DNA from: Tellurirhabdus bombi
GTDB lineage: Bacteria; Bacteroidota; Bacteroidia; Cytophagales; Spirosomataceae
Direction: 5' to 3'
Length of the DNA: 64,000 nucleotides
Assembly: GCF_021484805.1 (NCBI RefSeq)
Contig: NZ_CP090557.1
Coordinates: 4,228,001-4,292,000, forward strand
Position numbers and translations under genes: made by a program. The notes under the pieces were generated by a model. The model was given only the letters and a program-made list of their open reading frames with translations. It was not told the DNA's origin and did no database searches. Of this stretch, positions 54,201 to 62,793 are shown in pieces; the first letter of the stretch is position 1, and every line of letters starts with the position of its first letter.

Positions 54201-54719
54201 GTCGGGGATGGTACCGCCGAAGATTTTATTCTTCTGGATTTCCAGCTCGGCCGCCGTAAAGGGAGGCGCGTTTTTGAGAAATACACTGACGTTGCCCTCG
54301 GCTTCCAGGTACCACTTTTCAAATAAAGGAAGCAGCACGCCCGTCGTGCCGTTGCCCGTCAGCGTCTTTTCGGTAATGGGTACATTCGGGTGCCGGGTAT
54401 CCCGGATGAGCATATCCCGGCGGATAATGGACATCTGGCTGGTTCGCCAGCCGCCGTCCCAATCCACGAAGCGAAAACCGTTCTGGCCGGTTTGCACGGG
54501 GTTGGAGGTGCGAATTCGGGCAATGAGCAGCTTGTGGTTGGGTGGCATCAGGGCATCGATGCCCGTAGTACCGACCAGTTTGGAGTTGACGTAATACACG
54601 TCCTGGTAGCCGCCGGGCGGCGTGGTCGAGACCGTCTGTTTGAGCCGCACAAACTGCGCCTCTGCTGGCAGATACACCAGCAGGAGCAGAAGCGAAAGGA
54701 CCTTGATAAAACGATGCAT
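51264..54719 (-). CDS. Giant secreted-type phage protein with two large glycosidase-like regions
   Basis: 1151 aa. A signal peptide is obvious (MHRFIKVLSLLLLLVYLPAEA/Q). A beta domain (about 25-200) is followed by two long regions with TIM-barrel-like look (about 200-620 and 670-1100), rich in Trp, Tyr, Asp and Glu (FQFKYEMMNGADYLGPVIYD-like; MGFRPVPLRNNHEKTGFY; LPIFLDIGQCMEGGGQY), separated by a Pro/Thr linker (about 618-640, VPPATTPPVVTPPTSPTSS). I cannot name a GH family. The basic tail (RRTRKNIRSRQPIRK) has no known role. Stop lies 4 bp before the next signal-peptide protein, so they are translated as a pair. Confidence 0.65.
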   Translation of the reverse strand: MHRFIKVLSLLLLLVYLPAEAQFVRLKQTVSTTPPGGYQDVYYVNSKLVGTTGIDALMPPNHKLLIARIRTSNPVQTGQNGFRFVDWDGGWRTSQMSIIRRDMLIRDTRHPNVPITEKTLTGNGTTGVLLPLFEKWYLEAEGNVSVFLKNAPPFTAAELEIQKNKIFGGTIPDGKATKADLENRGWKFTEARSRNERPLSNTREIFQIPNGWQFKYEMMNGADYLGPVIYDDHPSPTYEQGQQAASHFSNHNYPIWVDQISEGNPASTSVPNISPGYLGFVAKLKQLYPNRMVTPGYGENVQLVLPNEGRNYLHANYQHYWNGNPRKDPNGQDDPFFQLRWGITSFHQAGIDFLNQIYPDDPGDPDFFIRTALKLEIKLKQDATRYIIGFGWPWLETPGSARWDATEYDLKATNVTVRRIAGGIPDLIGQEWITLQHTLKGNGFLMWADHHNAIDDPNAINPSDDPSHSQIIPKPGTGGNFSYTNGPARPRFPYIGYDSYFHGYRKAVKILAHLGNDYPIWSHATYSMQGQTFSPPSNGMGLAASAFYCRPIVEVYSNPANGKQAVVAVDFFCDPWNIKTITVQLGNGKTIDVPLEGNAISAVLVGATANVPPATTPPVVTPPTSPTSSVSGYVLPDMALTYYLNNNNIAEHTSALGQFKAAATDNGAHAEVKVGAALSQFWPEWETSPGVWSSARAAQLTGIMDWAQSNGLKMGFRPVPLRNNHEKTGFYTDDQCQRTWDGNLSVGLNRSVPHYEYSVQALQPGGLSDQNNPAVKQYAFVKHLASLYKPYHANGTLTYALIGGGQNEEAQLAGDLGHYIEENGERIYFPMWGDFHEVVRQGYNNYYNLGGGAQLPSVNRDNTWYVLTQGQNRGFMNYRVQTLGHYLLLQAAAVYSEMPGLPIFLDIGQCMEGGGQYVGSWDTPELLKIVRNGLASRFPGVTIRVHLKKNPAPSYNMEWDGAFAAAHSLSANDPAAPSATEQDYYTASQAGSNGLVEGSENGYAMAQKAVAAWKGAGGQHITFLAQCQDQDGGAYPGAAWNLALETARQYGRIRGGETRASGAPTHTYTFDPNVYQNNSSEFKGNLYNWWISNGKPRFRYIKNDAGEWMALILLAALTSRRTRKNIRSRQPIRKTAGGLASRVSTKHTNPR

Positions 54720-54745
54720 AGTTACGGGGTGTTGGTTTTATTGTC

Positions 54746-57007
54746 TTACTGCGGGATTGTGTCTACGTCGAACTCACCTAAATTTCCCCCCATGCCGCGC
54801 GGGTCGTTGAGGGAGTTGTAATGATTGGTGTAGCTCGTTGAAGCCGGGTAGTAACGGATAAAGTCCGCCGTATTGTTCAAATCCGCCCGGGGTGGCACGT
54901 CGAATTGGATCGGCGCGGCATTGCCCAGCTTCACCCAAATCGTAGCGGGCCAAAAGCCAAAGAAAAACTCCGTATCGGTTTCATCCTTGAACGCCAAAAA
55001 CCAGTTGGCCCCTTTGGGAACGTAGTACCCTTGTGGATAACCCGGCACCTGTGTCAGCACGTCCGAATAGCCCAGTACGTTGCGCGGCAAGGTATTGGTA
55101 ACGGGCAGCATGGGGATATACGGCGATTGCCAACCGGGATAATTGTCATCTCCGGGAACCCCCCGGTGCAGGTACATTAACTCGGGCACGTCGGAGCTAT
55201 TGCTCATCTTCAGGCGAACGAACATAAAGGCCGTTGAAGGCGGTCCGCCCGCCGTAGCCACATCGATAAACTCAATGATTGGCGTCGTTGGGTTAGTTGG
55301 ATCAGTCGGCCCACCGGGATCAGTGCCGCCGTTTTGCTGGGCAATCACCAGCACGCCCGAGGTAGAGGCCGTGGGCATGGTGAACTCCTTGGCAAAAATC
55401 TTGTTCTGTCCCAAGATCTTGAGCATGAACGTGTAGGTACGCCCCGGTTGGAGGGCATTCATGTCGCCTAATGCAATCGGATTCACCCGCAGCAACGCGT
55501 TCCACGGATCGTTGGGAAACTGCCGTACGGTATCGTAATCGAAGGGGAGCCACTTTTTGGCCTGCCAACCGCTGCCAAATGGTTGCGTAGCCCCTTCGGC
55601 TGGATCCTCGATCCAGAGCATGGCACCGAGAATACCATTCCGGGTGCGTACCCAGACGGTGCCCTCTTTGCTTGGATTGCCTTGCGGCCCAACAGGATGG
55701 TAGGAAATACCAACCGCCAGAATATCGGCCTGAAGAACATCCGATACCTCACTAGGCACAACCAGCGGAGCCACCAGAGCGGCAAACTCCTCGACGCTCA
55801 TCATGCCGACGCGGAAAAGACCGTTCATGGACTTGGCCACTAAGACACTCGGCGCATCAGGCATGAGCGGCAAATCCGTAATGCCAAGCTTGCCCGTAAT
55901 CTGATTGATCGCCGTTTGGGCCGCATCCAGAATTTGGGAAATCCCGATTTCGAGTATTTCGTTGTAAAAACGCGTGTCGGTGCGGTTGTTGGGCATTCCG
56001 CCCACGCTGAGCCGGTTGCGGAGCTTATTCTGGATGACTTCCTGAAACAGCAGGTTCGGGCTGTCGCCAAACTTGCGGATAATCTGGCCGCCGACAATGA
56101 TTTCTTTGTCCGTTTCGGCGCCCCGGTTTACTACGTCGTCCAGCGTGTCTCCTTCGGTGGGCGGTTGCAGGGGATCGTAGATAAAGCTAAACGCATCCAG
56201 AAAGGCATCAAAAACCTTAGTGCCAACCGGACGGGCAAACTGGTAATAGGTGTTCCCCCGCACCAGCTTGTCCCCGTCGCGGTCTTTAAAAAACAGAAAA
56301 TAATCCGTCCCTTCCGTTTGCCACTCGTCGCCCGGCTGAGGTTCACCGCCTTGCTTAGTCAGTAGAAACTCCGCTTCCCGCTCATAGTCGGAGGCGGGCC
56401 AATGCGCCAGCCACCCTCCTTCCGGTTCGGGTTCGGGTTGGCCGTCCTGCGCCGCCAAAGCCACCGCAGATTCTTCCAGATCGGCCAGCGTGACCTGGTT
56501 GGTAACCCGGAAGAGCTTGTACTGATCCCCCAGCCGCAGCGGATCACCGTCCTGGTCGAGGGTAAAGCGGATGGGTTGGGGATTGGGGCCATACTGCACC
56601 CAGCGCCCTTCTTGGGCAATGGGCAGCACGGTCTCCTTTTTACAGAGCGCGTAAAAAGCAACGGTACCCTCCGGCAGGGGCTGGTTGAGCAGGTACGACC
56701 CGTGCGTGGGAGGCAACAACAAGGGAGCCAGACGCGGAGCGGAAACATCCACCTGGTTGGCCCGAAACGGAAACGGCCCGTAGGTGTCGTCGTTGGCGTC
56801 GTCCCGGGGGTGTACCCGGCGGTGCTGCACGTAGTAAGCCCCGGGCATAAATGGATCCCCGTCCTGGTCGGTGAGGATGTCGATAAATTCCAGCCCTTCG
56901 GGATAATACATCCAGCGGTCGGGTTGACTGCTGGGATTGATGCCGCGCTTGGTCACGCAGTAGTAGCGGCCAGCGGGACTTTTGATTCGGATATAATGCT
57001 CAGCCAT
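54746..57007 (-). CDS. Phage appendage/baseplate-like protein with three DxDGD repeats
   Basis: 753 aa, no signal peptide. The first 260 residues contain three copies of a roughly 100-residue unit ending in DQDGDPFMPGAYY (Asp47 onwards), DQDGDPLRLGDQY (151 onwards) and DRDGDKLVRGNTYY (242 onwards), which look like calcium-binding loops in tandem domains. A helical middle (about 270-430) and beta-rich C-terminal half with a PGGPTDPTNPTTP linker follow. The place between hub and giant secreted proteins suggests a tail-tip or baseplate part. Confidence 0.6.
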   Translation of the reverse strand: MAEHYIRIKSPAGRYYCVTKRGINPSSQPDRWMYYPEGLEFIDILTDQDGDPFMPGAYYVQHRRVHPRDDANDDTYGPFPFRANQVDVSAPRLAPLLLPPTHGSYLLNQPLPEGTVAFYALCKKETVLPIAQEGRWVQYGPNPQPIRFTLDQDGDPLRLGDQYKLFRVTNQVTLADLEESAVALAAQDGQPEPEPEGGWLAHWPASDYEREAEFLLTKQGGEPQPGDEWQTEGTDYFLFFKDRDGDKLVRGNTYYQFARPVGTKVFDAFLDAFSFIYDPLQPPTEGDTLDDVVNRGAETDKEIIVGGQIIRKFGDSPNLLFQEVIQNKLRNRLSVGGMPNNRTDTRFYNEILEIGISQILDAAQTAINQITGKLGITDLPLMPDAPSVLVAKSMNGLFRVGMMSVEEFAALVAPLVVPSEVSDVLQADILAVGISYHPVGPQGNPSKEGTVWVRTRNGILGAMLWIEDPAEGATQPFGSGWQAKKWLPFDYDTVRQFPNDPWNALLRVNPIALGDMNALQPGRTYTFMLKILGQNKIFAKEFTMPTASTSGVLVIAQQNGGTDPGGPTDPTNPTTPIIEFIDVATAGGPPSTAFMFVRLKMSNSSDVPELMYLHRGVPGDDNYPGWQSPYIPMLPVTNTLPRNVLGYSDVLTQVPGYPQGYYVPKGANWFLAFKDETDTEFFFGFWPATIWVKLGNAAPIQFDVPPRADLNNTADFIRYYPASTSYTNHYNSLNDPRGMGGNLGEFDVDTIPQ

Positions 57008-57009
57008 GG

Positions 57010-59301
57010 CTATCTACCTTTTAGTCTCTTTAAAATTTCATTGATGTTGCTTTTGAACTCGAAAATGAGCCCGCCCGAAACAATCACGCCACTCGTACCG
57101 CCCGTTACCTTCCCCGGTACGGCCATGCCCGAGCCTTTGATAAAGCCCGCTAGCCCTTTCACCTGATTTTTGAGGTAATCCAGTTTGTGCCCGGCGGGCA
57201 GGTCGGGACTCGTGCCGGCCGGAAAGGGAATCACGTTGCCGTCCTCGGTGGTCATGGTCGCCTTGCGGGTAAAGCCCGTTAACAGCGGCGGGGCCACCTC
57301 GATAGCCCGCACCTCTACTTCCCCCCGCATGACGTCCCACTTGTAGCCTAATGCCTGCATGTACTTGCCCAGTTCTTCCAGGTGTAGCACGTCAAAAAGA
57401 AGCGGCTCCCCCAGGATTTTGCCTTCGTAGACTCGTTTCTGGGTTGCCGTCTGGGACAGCATCGCCTCGGTGTTCATCAGGGCCAAATGCCTGCCCCCCT
57501 CCACAACGGGTGCGCCCTCGTGGTACCAGCCCGTAGCGGGCGTGTTATTCTGCCGGAGCAGACGGCCGTATTTTTTAAAGCCGGGCAAGTCACCGGTTTT
57601 GAAGGTGAGTTCGTCGGCGCTGCGTTTAAAAGCACCGTTGTTTACCTGGTAATCCAGTTCGTAGGTTTCCTCCTCAATGTCGGTGCGCACTCCGTTGCCG
57701 TAGATGTAGGTAACCAGCTCGACAAACTCAAAATCGATGTAGTCGGGTGAGGGGTGCTGCACCGAGGCGGATTCGTAGCCCCCCAGTGTCTTGCCCCGGT
57801 AGAGGCCCACGATGAGCTGAAGCTGCCCAAACGTCGTGGTGCCGGAAGGCACCGGAGGGATGGCCACTTCAAAACTTCCGTTGCTGTTTTTGGAACGGTA
57901 TTTCAGGTTTTTCTCCGGCGTGTTGGGACCATTGATGGCCTTGTCCTCTTCCTGATTATCAAACCACAGGTACTGGCTTTTGCCGTTGTCGTGAATGCTG
58001 GCCACGGGGGTCCACTTCCCGTCACTCTGGAGGTAGTAGGAAGCACTGCCGTTTTGCCCTACGGCCACCGAGATTTTCGCCCCGGCGGTGTTAACATTCT
58101 TAAACTTGCCCCGCAAGCGAAACTCGTTTTTGATGCCCGGCTGCGTGGGCAGGGAATAGATTTGCTGCATGAACTTTGGGTCCACGAACCGGCGGCTGAG
58201 CTGCGTGACGTGGCCACCAATGCGCATGCGGTACGGATCATCGGCCGTCCCCTGTCCGTCCCGGATTACTTCGTTGGGCAAAAAGCCGTTGTTCTGCCAG
58301 CCGGGAAAGGTTTTGGTCGTTTCGTTGTAGGCCGAAAAGTCACCGTTGATGAGCTCGTTCCAGTCCCGACCGTAGTTAAAGACGGATTTGTACTTGGTGA
58401 TTGACCGCTCGACCGCCAGGTTGCCGCCCGCAATGGGTTTGCCCGAGGCGTCGTAGTTGATTGTCAGCCGGGGCGTGCGGGTCAGATAAGTAACATTCGT
58501 GCCGGTATTGTCATTAAAAACGACCCACTTTTGCAGGTTGGCCGTGCCTTCCCCGTAGGCTTTGGCCCACTGATAGATTTTCCACTTGCCGCCTTCCTGG
58601 CAAATGGTGAACTGACCCGCCATGTAGGTCTCCAGTACGTCGTAGCAGGTTTTAGGGCTGCCGTCTTCGTTCTGGAAAAGTCGGGTGTGTTGGCGCAGGG
58701 ACAGAATGCCAAACTGACCGGCTAACTGCGTGGCATTGGCCCCGCCCGCCGGATCAAGCTGATTTTTTTCGATGTAGTTCGAGCTATAGTAAATGGCCAA
58801 TGAATGCCCCGACCAGGCGAGTGCCCGCGAAATAATCGCAAACACCTGCCGCACCTCCCAGTCCACCTTGCCGCTCGGGTACTGCGCAAATGGCAATTGC
58901 TTGAGCTGACCCAGGCCGCAGACGGCCGAAAAGCTGACGATGTACGGCTTTTGGGCGTAGGGCTCCTGGGCTTCCCAGGGTTCGAGCCAGCCGATAAAAA
59001 GATCCTCCCAGATGTCGGCTCCGATTTCCCGCTGAATTACGCAGCGCCAGGTACGTTCGGTGTCGGAGTAAAGCTCGGATAATTCAAACTGCTGATCCGA
59101 TACCAGACTCACCGAAGCTACCAGCGTACGGATCGGGGTAAACCGCTCGTCGCCCTGATAGCTTAGCGTCAGGGCGGATTCACCATTGCAATCCAGTTCA
59201 GCCACGGCTCCGGCATAATCCTGCTTTTGCAGTCGGATACGGACTAACTGCTGGTTGTAGTGCCGCTGAAAATAGGCGATATATCGATCGGTGTAAGCCA
59301 T
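57010..59301 (-). CDS. Phage tail hub/tail-tip protein
   Basis: 763 aa directly after the tape measure gene (start overlaps its stop as TAATG), the position of distal-tail/hub genes in siphoviruses. Early residues are beta-rich (ELDCNGESALTLSYQGDERF, RCVIQREIGADIWEDLFIGW) and then a region resembling tail hub barrels in Bacteroidota phages; a hydrophobic C-terminal segment (GLAGFIKGSGMAVPGKVTGG) is noted. No enzyme motif. The name is by position and general look. Confidence 0.65.
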   Translation of the reverse strand: MAYTDRYIAYFQRHYNQQLVRIRLQKQDYAGAVAELDCNGESALTLSYQGDERFTPIRTLVASVSLVSDQQFELSELYSDTERTWRCVIQREIGADIWEDLFIGWLEPWEAQEPYAQKPYIVSFSAVCGLGQLKQLPFAQYPSGKVDWEVRQVFAIISRALAWSGHSLAIYYSSNYIEKNQLDPAGGANATQLAGQFGILSLRQHTRLFQNEDGSPKTCYDVLETYMAGQFTICQEGGKWKIYQWAKAYGEGTANLQKWVVFNDNTGTNVTYLTRTPRLTINYDASGKPIAGGNLAVERSITKYKSVFNYGRDWNELINGDFSAYNETTKTFPGWQNNGFLPNEVIRDGQGTADDPYRMRIGGHVTQLSRRFVDPKFMQQIYSLPTQPGIKNEFRLRGKFKNVNTAGAKISVAVGQNGSASYYLQSDGKWTPVASIHDNGKSQYLWFDNQEEDKAINGPNTPEKNLKYRSKNSNGSFEVAIPPVPSGTTTFGQLQLIVGLYRGKTLGGYESASVQHPSPDYIDFEFVELVTYIYGNGVRTDIEEETYELDYQVNNGAFKRSADELTFKTGDLPGFKKYGRLLRQNNTPATGWYHEGAPVVEGGRHLALMNTEAMLSQTATQKRVYEGKILGEPLLFDVLHLEELGKYMQALGYKWDVMRGEVEVRAIEVAPPLLTGFTRKATMTTEDGNVIPFPAGTSPDLPAGHKLDYLKNQVKGLAGFIKGSGMAVPGKVTGGTSGVIVSGGLIFEFKSNINEILKRLKGR

Positions 59302-62006
59302 TAACGGTCTCCTTCTTTCTTGGCCATTCGTTTAATTACCCGGTATAGATCGTCACCACGTAGCACAAATTCGCCCTCGACGACTGTTGTGCCGCCCCCG
59401 CCAATGATGTCTTTGAGTCGATCCAGCGGCGCTATTACCTCGGGATTATTGCTAGCTCCGGCATACTCAGCCACGTTGACGATGCTGTTTCCGTACGCAA
59501 TTCCACCCTTGGCCAGCCTAGGAATATTGATGGCTGAACCAATGGCCCGAATGGCCCCAGCCCCCACATTGAGGGCAATGCCAGACGCAATTGACTTTTT
59601 ACCTGCCGCCATTCCAACCGGATTTGGCGGAAAAAGGGACGCGGCTAGTAACATGGTACCAGCGGCAATCTTCGCCTTTCCCATCTGGGCCAGCATGGCG
59701 GCAATGGATTCGACCATCAGCTTTCCGAACTGTTGCAAGGCTCCTTTTTGGCCAGAAATCAAGCCGCCAATCATTTCCCCGAATCCACCCGAAAGAGATT
59801 CGGCCATACTGATGCTGGCATCCTGAATGGATTGTCCAAAACCAACGGCAATGCCTTTGTACTGCTCACCTAAATCAGCAATATCCTTCATGCCTTTGCC
59901 CATGAAGACTTTAAAGTGGTCGAACTGGGCTTGCAAAGCCTGGGTGTCAATCAGCTTTTGAATGCCGGGATTAATGGCATCAAAGGCGTTGTCCATCTTC
60001 CAGCCTTTGATCGCATTGAAGTTCGTTTCCAGCTTAGCCTGGTAAGGCGCCTTTTTGGGCTTGAGTGCGTCCGCATCAGGCAGGGCTGTTTTCCCGGACG
60101 TTATGCCCATCAAATCCATCCAAACCCCTTTGTATTCCTTGAGTTTTTCAATCCGCTCGTTGTAAAGCGTCGAAAAGCTTTTACCTGTTAGTTCCAGACT
60201 TTTGATTTCATTATCCAGATCCTTGACGGCATTCTTAGCAATGTCGGCCGGGGAGTATTCTTTCCAGGACTTGGGGCCGCTGGCTTTTTTGCCCGTGTTT
60301 CCGGTAAAATCAGGCACAATAGCGGTATTGGTGGCCGTTTCACCCATTTTGGCGAGCGAAGCCACAACCCCATCCAGTGATTTTTTATAAAAGTCGGCGG
60401 TCTGGCGGGCTTCTCCGAGGGCGGCGGCCTGCTTCTCGGCGCCCTTTGCGGCCAGGTCTTTGTTGAACTCTTCGTTAAATTTCTTTCCGCCAACGAACAT
60501 GTTATTGAATCCAGCTCCGAGACGGTCCATCCAATCAACCCGCTCAGCCGCTTTTACATTGGATTCTTCGGCCACTTTCGCTTCCGCCTCGGCTAGCTTG
60601 TTGGCAAAGACCTGCGCCTGGGCTTTCAGTGTTAAAACGCGGGTGTATTGGGCAAGGGCCTGGGTAGCCTTTTGGGTGTTGATCGTTTCCAGATTCAGAT
60701 CCCCCAAATATTTCGGACTAATGGCGTTCAACTCCCGAATGGCTTTCAAACGCTGCTCTTTGGTCGCCTTTTCGTCCCGGGCTACTTTCAAAAGACTTTC
60801 CAGCAATCCGGTTTCGCCCGCGATTTGCTGTTTTGCCTGCGCGGTGCTTTCGCTCAGCAGCTTTTGTTTATCGACCGTTACCTGAATTTCTTTATTGAAA
60901 TTATAAAGCGAGTAGGCAGCTACACCAATGGCGGCTAGGGCAGCAATGGTTACCGTGATGGGATTTACCAGGGTGACAAAACCCAACTTCAAAGCATCCA
61001 GCCCCATTTTTAACTGGGGTGCCATTTTGATTAGCGTACCAATGCCAAGGGATAAGGGGCCTAGCGCGGCGACCATACCCGTTACACCCAGAATAGTGGC
61101 CTTGGTTGGACTCGACATACTGGCAAAGCCTGTGGCAGCTCCTTCAATGGAAGCGCCTAAACCTTCCAGTTTTGTGGTTAGTCCAAAGGTTTGATCGGCG
61201 GCTTTGCCAAACTCGAAAGAGGCTACCTTAAGTGAATCCTGAATGTTTTCGATGGCATTCTTAGGGCCACCCGAAACCCGTTCCAGCTTGCCGAGCTGGT
61301 TAACGAGCATGTCGATAAAGTCCTTGGGGCCTTTCCCAGCGGCTTGGAGTTTAGCGCTGATCTGCTCGGAGTCTACTGTGCCGAACATATCGGTAATGGC
61401 CTTAGCAATGGCGGGCGAAGCGTTGACAATGGGTTTTAAGTCCTCAGCCAATACCTTGGACTTTCCCGACATCTGGGTGAGCTGCGTTAGGACGGCATCA
61501 AACTGCACCTTACCCCCTCCGCCCAGAGCAATGGCGTTCCCAAACTCCTTCATGTACCGGGTGGCGGTCGTGGCGTTATAGCCTAGGGCTTCCAGTCGCA
61601 AACCACCCTGCACCGCTTCTTCTAACCCAAGGCCGGGGAGTTTAGCCGCTTCCCGGAAGAGATTAAACTGAGCGCCCGCCACCTGCGCCGAACCGGCGAA
61701 GACTTTGAGACCCCGCTGCATGCCGTCGATTTCGGCGTAGGTGTTGAACATCACCCCACCTGCAATGGCGAGTGGTGCGGCAATGTAGGTAGTAATCGCC
61801 CGGCCAAATCCCTGCATATCACTGGCCATGCGGCCCAGGCCTTTATTAAAAACGCGACTTTGGTTATCCTGGGCTCTGTAGAAGGTGGCTAAATCAGCAT
61901 TGGCCTGTCGGGTAAACGCTCTGACGCCCTGTCCGGCCTGGTTGAATCCGTTGATAAAACCGGATACAATCGCGCCTAATCGAATGTTAGCTGCTCCTAC
62001 GATCAT
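59301..62006 (-). CDS. Phage tail tape measure protein
   Basis: 901 aa. A tape-measure region is seen from about 70 (PLAIAGGVMFNTYAEIDGMQ) to 300 (QMSGKSKVLAEDLKPIVNAS, FIDMLVNQLGKLERVSGGPK), with hydrophobic segments near 295-345 (ILGVTGMVAALGPLSLGIGT) and near 735-800 and extended helices between. Tail length in siphoviruses scales with this protein at about 0.15 nm per residue, so a tail of about 130 nm is expected. The ATG overlaps the preceding stop by 4 bp. Confidence 0.9.
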   Translation of the reverse strand: MIVGAANIRLGAIVSGFINGFNQAGQGVRAFTRQANADLATFYRAQDNQSRVFNKGLGRMASDMQGFGRAITTYIAAPLAIAGGVMFNTYAEIDGMQRGLKVFAGSAQVAGAQFNLFREAAKLPGLGLEEAVQGGLRLEALGYNATTATRYMKEFGNAIALGGGGKVQFDAVLTQLTQMSGKSKVLAEDLKPIVNASPAIAKAITDMFGTVDSEQISAKLQAAGKGPKDFIDMLVNQLGKLERVSGGPKNAIENIQDSLKVASFEFGKAADQTFGLTTKLEGLGASIEGAATGFASMSSPTKATILGVTGMVAALGPLSLGIGTLIKMAPQLKMGLDALKLGFVTLVNPITVTIAALAAIGVAAYSLYNFNKEIQVTVDKQKLLSESTAQAKQQIAGETGLLESLLKVARDEKATKEQRLKAIRELNAISPKYLGDLNLETINTQKATQALAQYTRVLTLKAQAQVFANKLAEAEAKVAEESNVKAAERVDWMDRLGAGFNNMFVGGKKFNEEFNKDLAAKGAEKQAAALGEARQTADFYKKSLDGVVASLAKMGETATNTAIVPDFTGNTGKKASGPKSWKEYSPADIAKNAVKDLDNEIKSLELTGKSFSTLYNERIEKLKEYKGVWMDLMGITSGKTALPDADALKPKKAPYQAKLETNFNAIKGWKMDNAFDAINPGIQKLIDTQALQAQFDHFKVFMGKGMKDIADLGEQYKGIAVGFGQSIQDASISMAESLSGGFGEMIGGLISGQKGALQQFGKLMVESIAAMLAQMGKAKIAAGTMLLAASLFPPNPVGMAAGKKSIASGIALNVGAGAIRAIGSAINIPRLAKGGIAYGNSIVNVAEYAGASNNPEVIAPLDRLKDIIGGGGTTVVEGEFVLRGDDLYRVIKRMAKKEGDR

Positions 62007-62335
62007 GGTGTTACGGGGGTATTCAGGTGCGGATTGAGCTTGCGCATTAACGCTGCGTAGTTTTCCCGACTGAGTTTCTTTTCTTTTTTCTTCGGACGCG
62101 GCTTTTTGATGTATTTATCAAAAGAGAGCGGCCTGATTTCCGGCCCCGTTACCGGCGGCTTGGAAAAGTCCCGGTTCGCGGAGGCGTTCAGTATGGTTGC
62201 TTCCAGGCTCCGGGTATGCAGCCACTGGTATTCCTGCCGCTTAAAAAAGCCCACGGCCATTCTATTGTATTCAGGAATGGTTAACTCCCAGACCTCAGCA
62301 GGGCTTAGAGCCAGTTCACCGTAGCAGAAATCCAA
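62003..62335 (-). CDS. Second tail-chaperone frame (probable frameshift product)
   Basis: 110 aa from a TTG at 62335, with no ATG available near the beginning. The same frame stays open upstream, overlapping the chaperone end in the -1 frame, and there reads RSKKRREKLTNWSEVLDFCY, which is protein-like and continuous. Lambda G/GT-type tail chaperones are made this way, by a -1 slip upstream of the tape measure gene. The runs CGAAAAAGC and GGGAAAAGC lie in the overlap, but neither gives a perfect X XXY YYZ in frame. Either a frameshift partner or a TTG-started gene. Confidence 0.6.
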   Translation of the reverse strand: MDFCYGELALSPAEVWELTIPEYNRMAVGFFKRQEYQWLHTRSLEATILNASANRDFSKPPVTGPEIRPLSFDKYIKKPRPKKKEKKLSRENYAALMRKLNPHLNTPVTP

Positions 62336-62352
62336 TACTTCGCTCCAGTTGG

Positions 62353-62730
62353 TTAGCTTTTCCCGCCGCTTTTTCGAGCGTGCCGGTCTTTTACGATTTC
62401 GGTCAGTCGGCTGGTAAACCCCATAGCGTGCTGAGCGAGCTCGTACACATCAGCGGCCGACTCTTCACCCATCTCAAAAATCCAGTCTTCAACCTGTTCG
62501 AATGGGGTCTTTTTGGTCACCTCGTTTTCGGCTTCCCCGGCGGCTATAAGCCCCGACAGAAAGGTCGCGGCCAGTGAGTTGGCGCTGGTCTCGATGTCTC
62601 CTTCGCTGAGTTTTTTAAAGTCTATCAGTTCCGACAGGATGATATTGGACCGCAGGCCAAATTTGAACGTCCGTTGACGACCGCCGAATTGAACTGTAAT
62701 TTTGCCGCGAGTAGATTCTAATGTATTCAT
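62353..62730 (-). CDS. Phage tail assembly chaperone
   Basis: 125 aa from ATG 62730. A tail-assembly chaperone look: MNTLESTRGKITVQFGGRQR, a helical middle (LAATFLSGLIAAGEAENEVT) and an EQVEDWIFEMGEES segment, positioned between tail tube and tape measure. It should bind the tape measure during assembly. A -1 shift near the end would add the next frame. Confidence 0.75.
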   Translation of the reverse strand: MNTLESTRGKITVQFGGRQRTFKFGLRSNIILSELIDFKKLSEGDIETSANSLAATFLSGLIAAGEAENEVTKKTPFEQVEDWIFEMGEESAADVYELAQHAMGFTSRLTEIVKDRHARKSGGKS

Positions 62731-62793
62731 GGTGAAGTAAAATATAGGTGGGTAAAAGAGGAAGGAGTACACCTGTTGGTGTACTCCAAGGGG

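Noticed and set aside
54719-54746. Non-phage origin of the giant secreted proteins (chance insertion of host genes)
   Set aside because: They keep the same strand, tight spacing and coupling as the phage genes on both sides, so they belong to the operon, although a cargo origin cannot be excluded.
56402-57166. 254-codon plus-strand frame
   Set aside because: Antisense to the DxDGD-repeat phage gene.
57754-58404. 216-codon plus-strand frame
   Set aside because: Antisense to the hub-like gene.
62353-62368. GGGAAAA as a classical lambda-like slip heptamer
   Set aside because: Its phase is wrong: codons read GGG-AAA-AGC in the chaperone frame, not G-GGA-AAA, so it cannot work as a standard -1 site.
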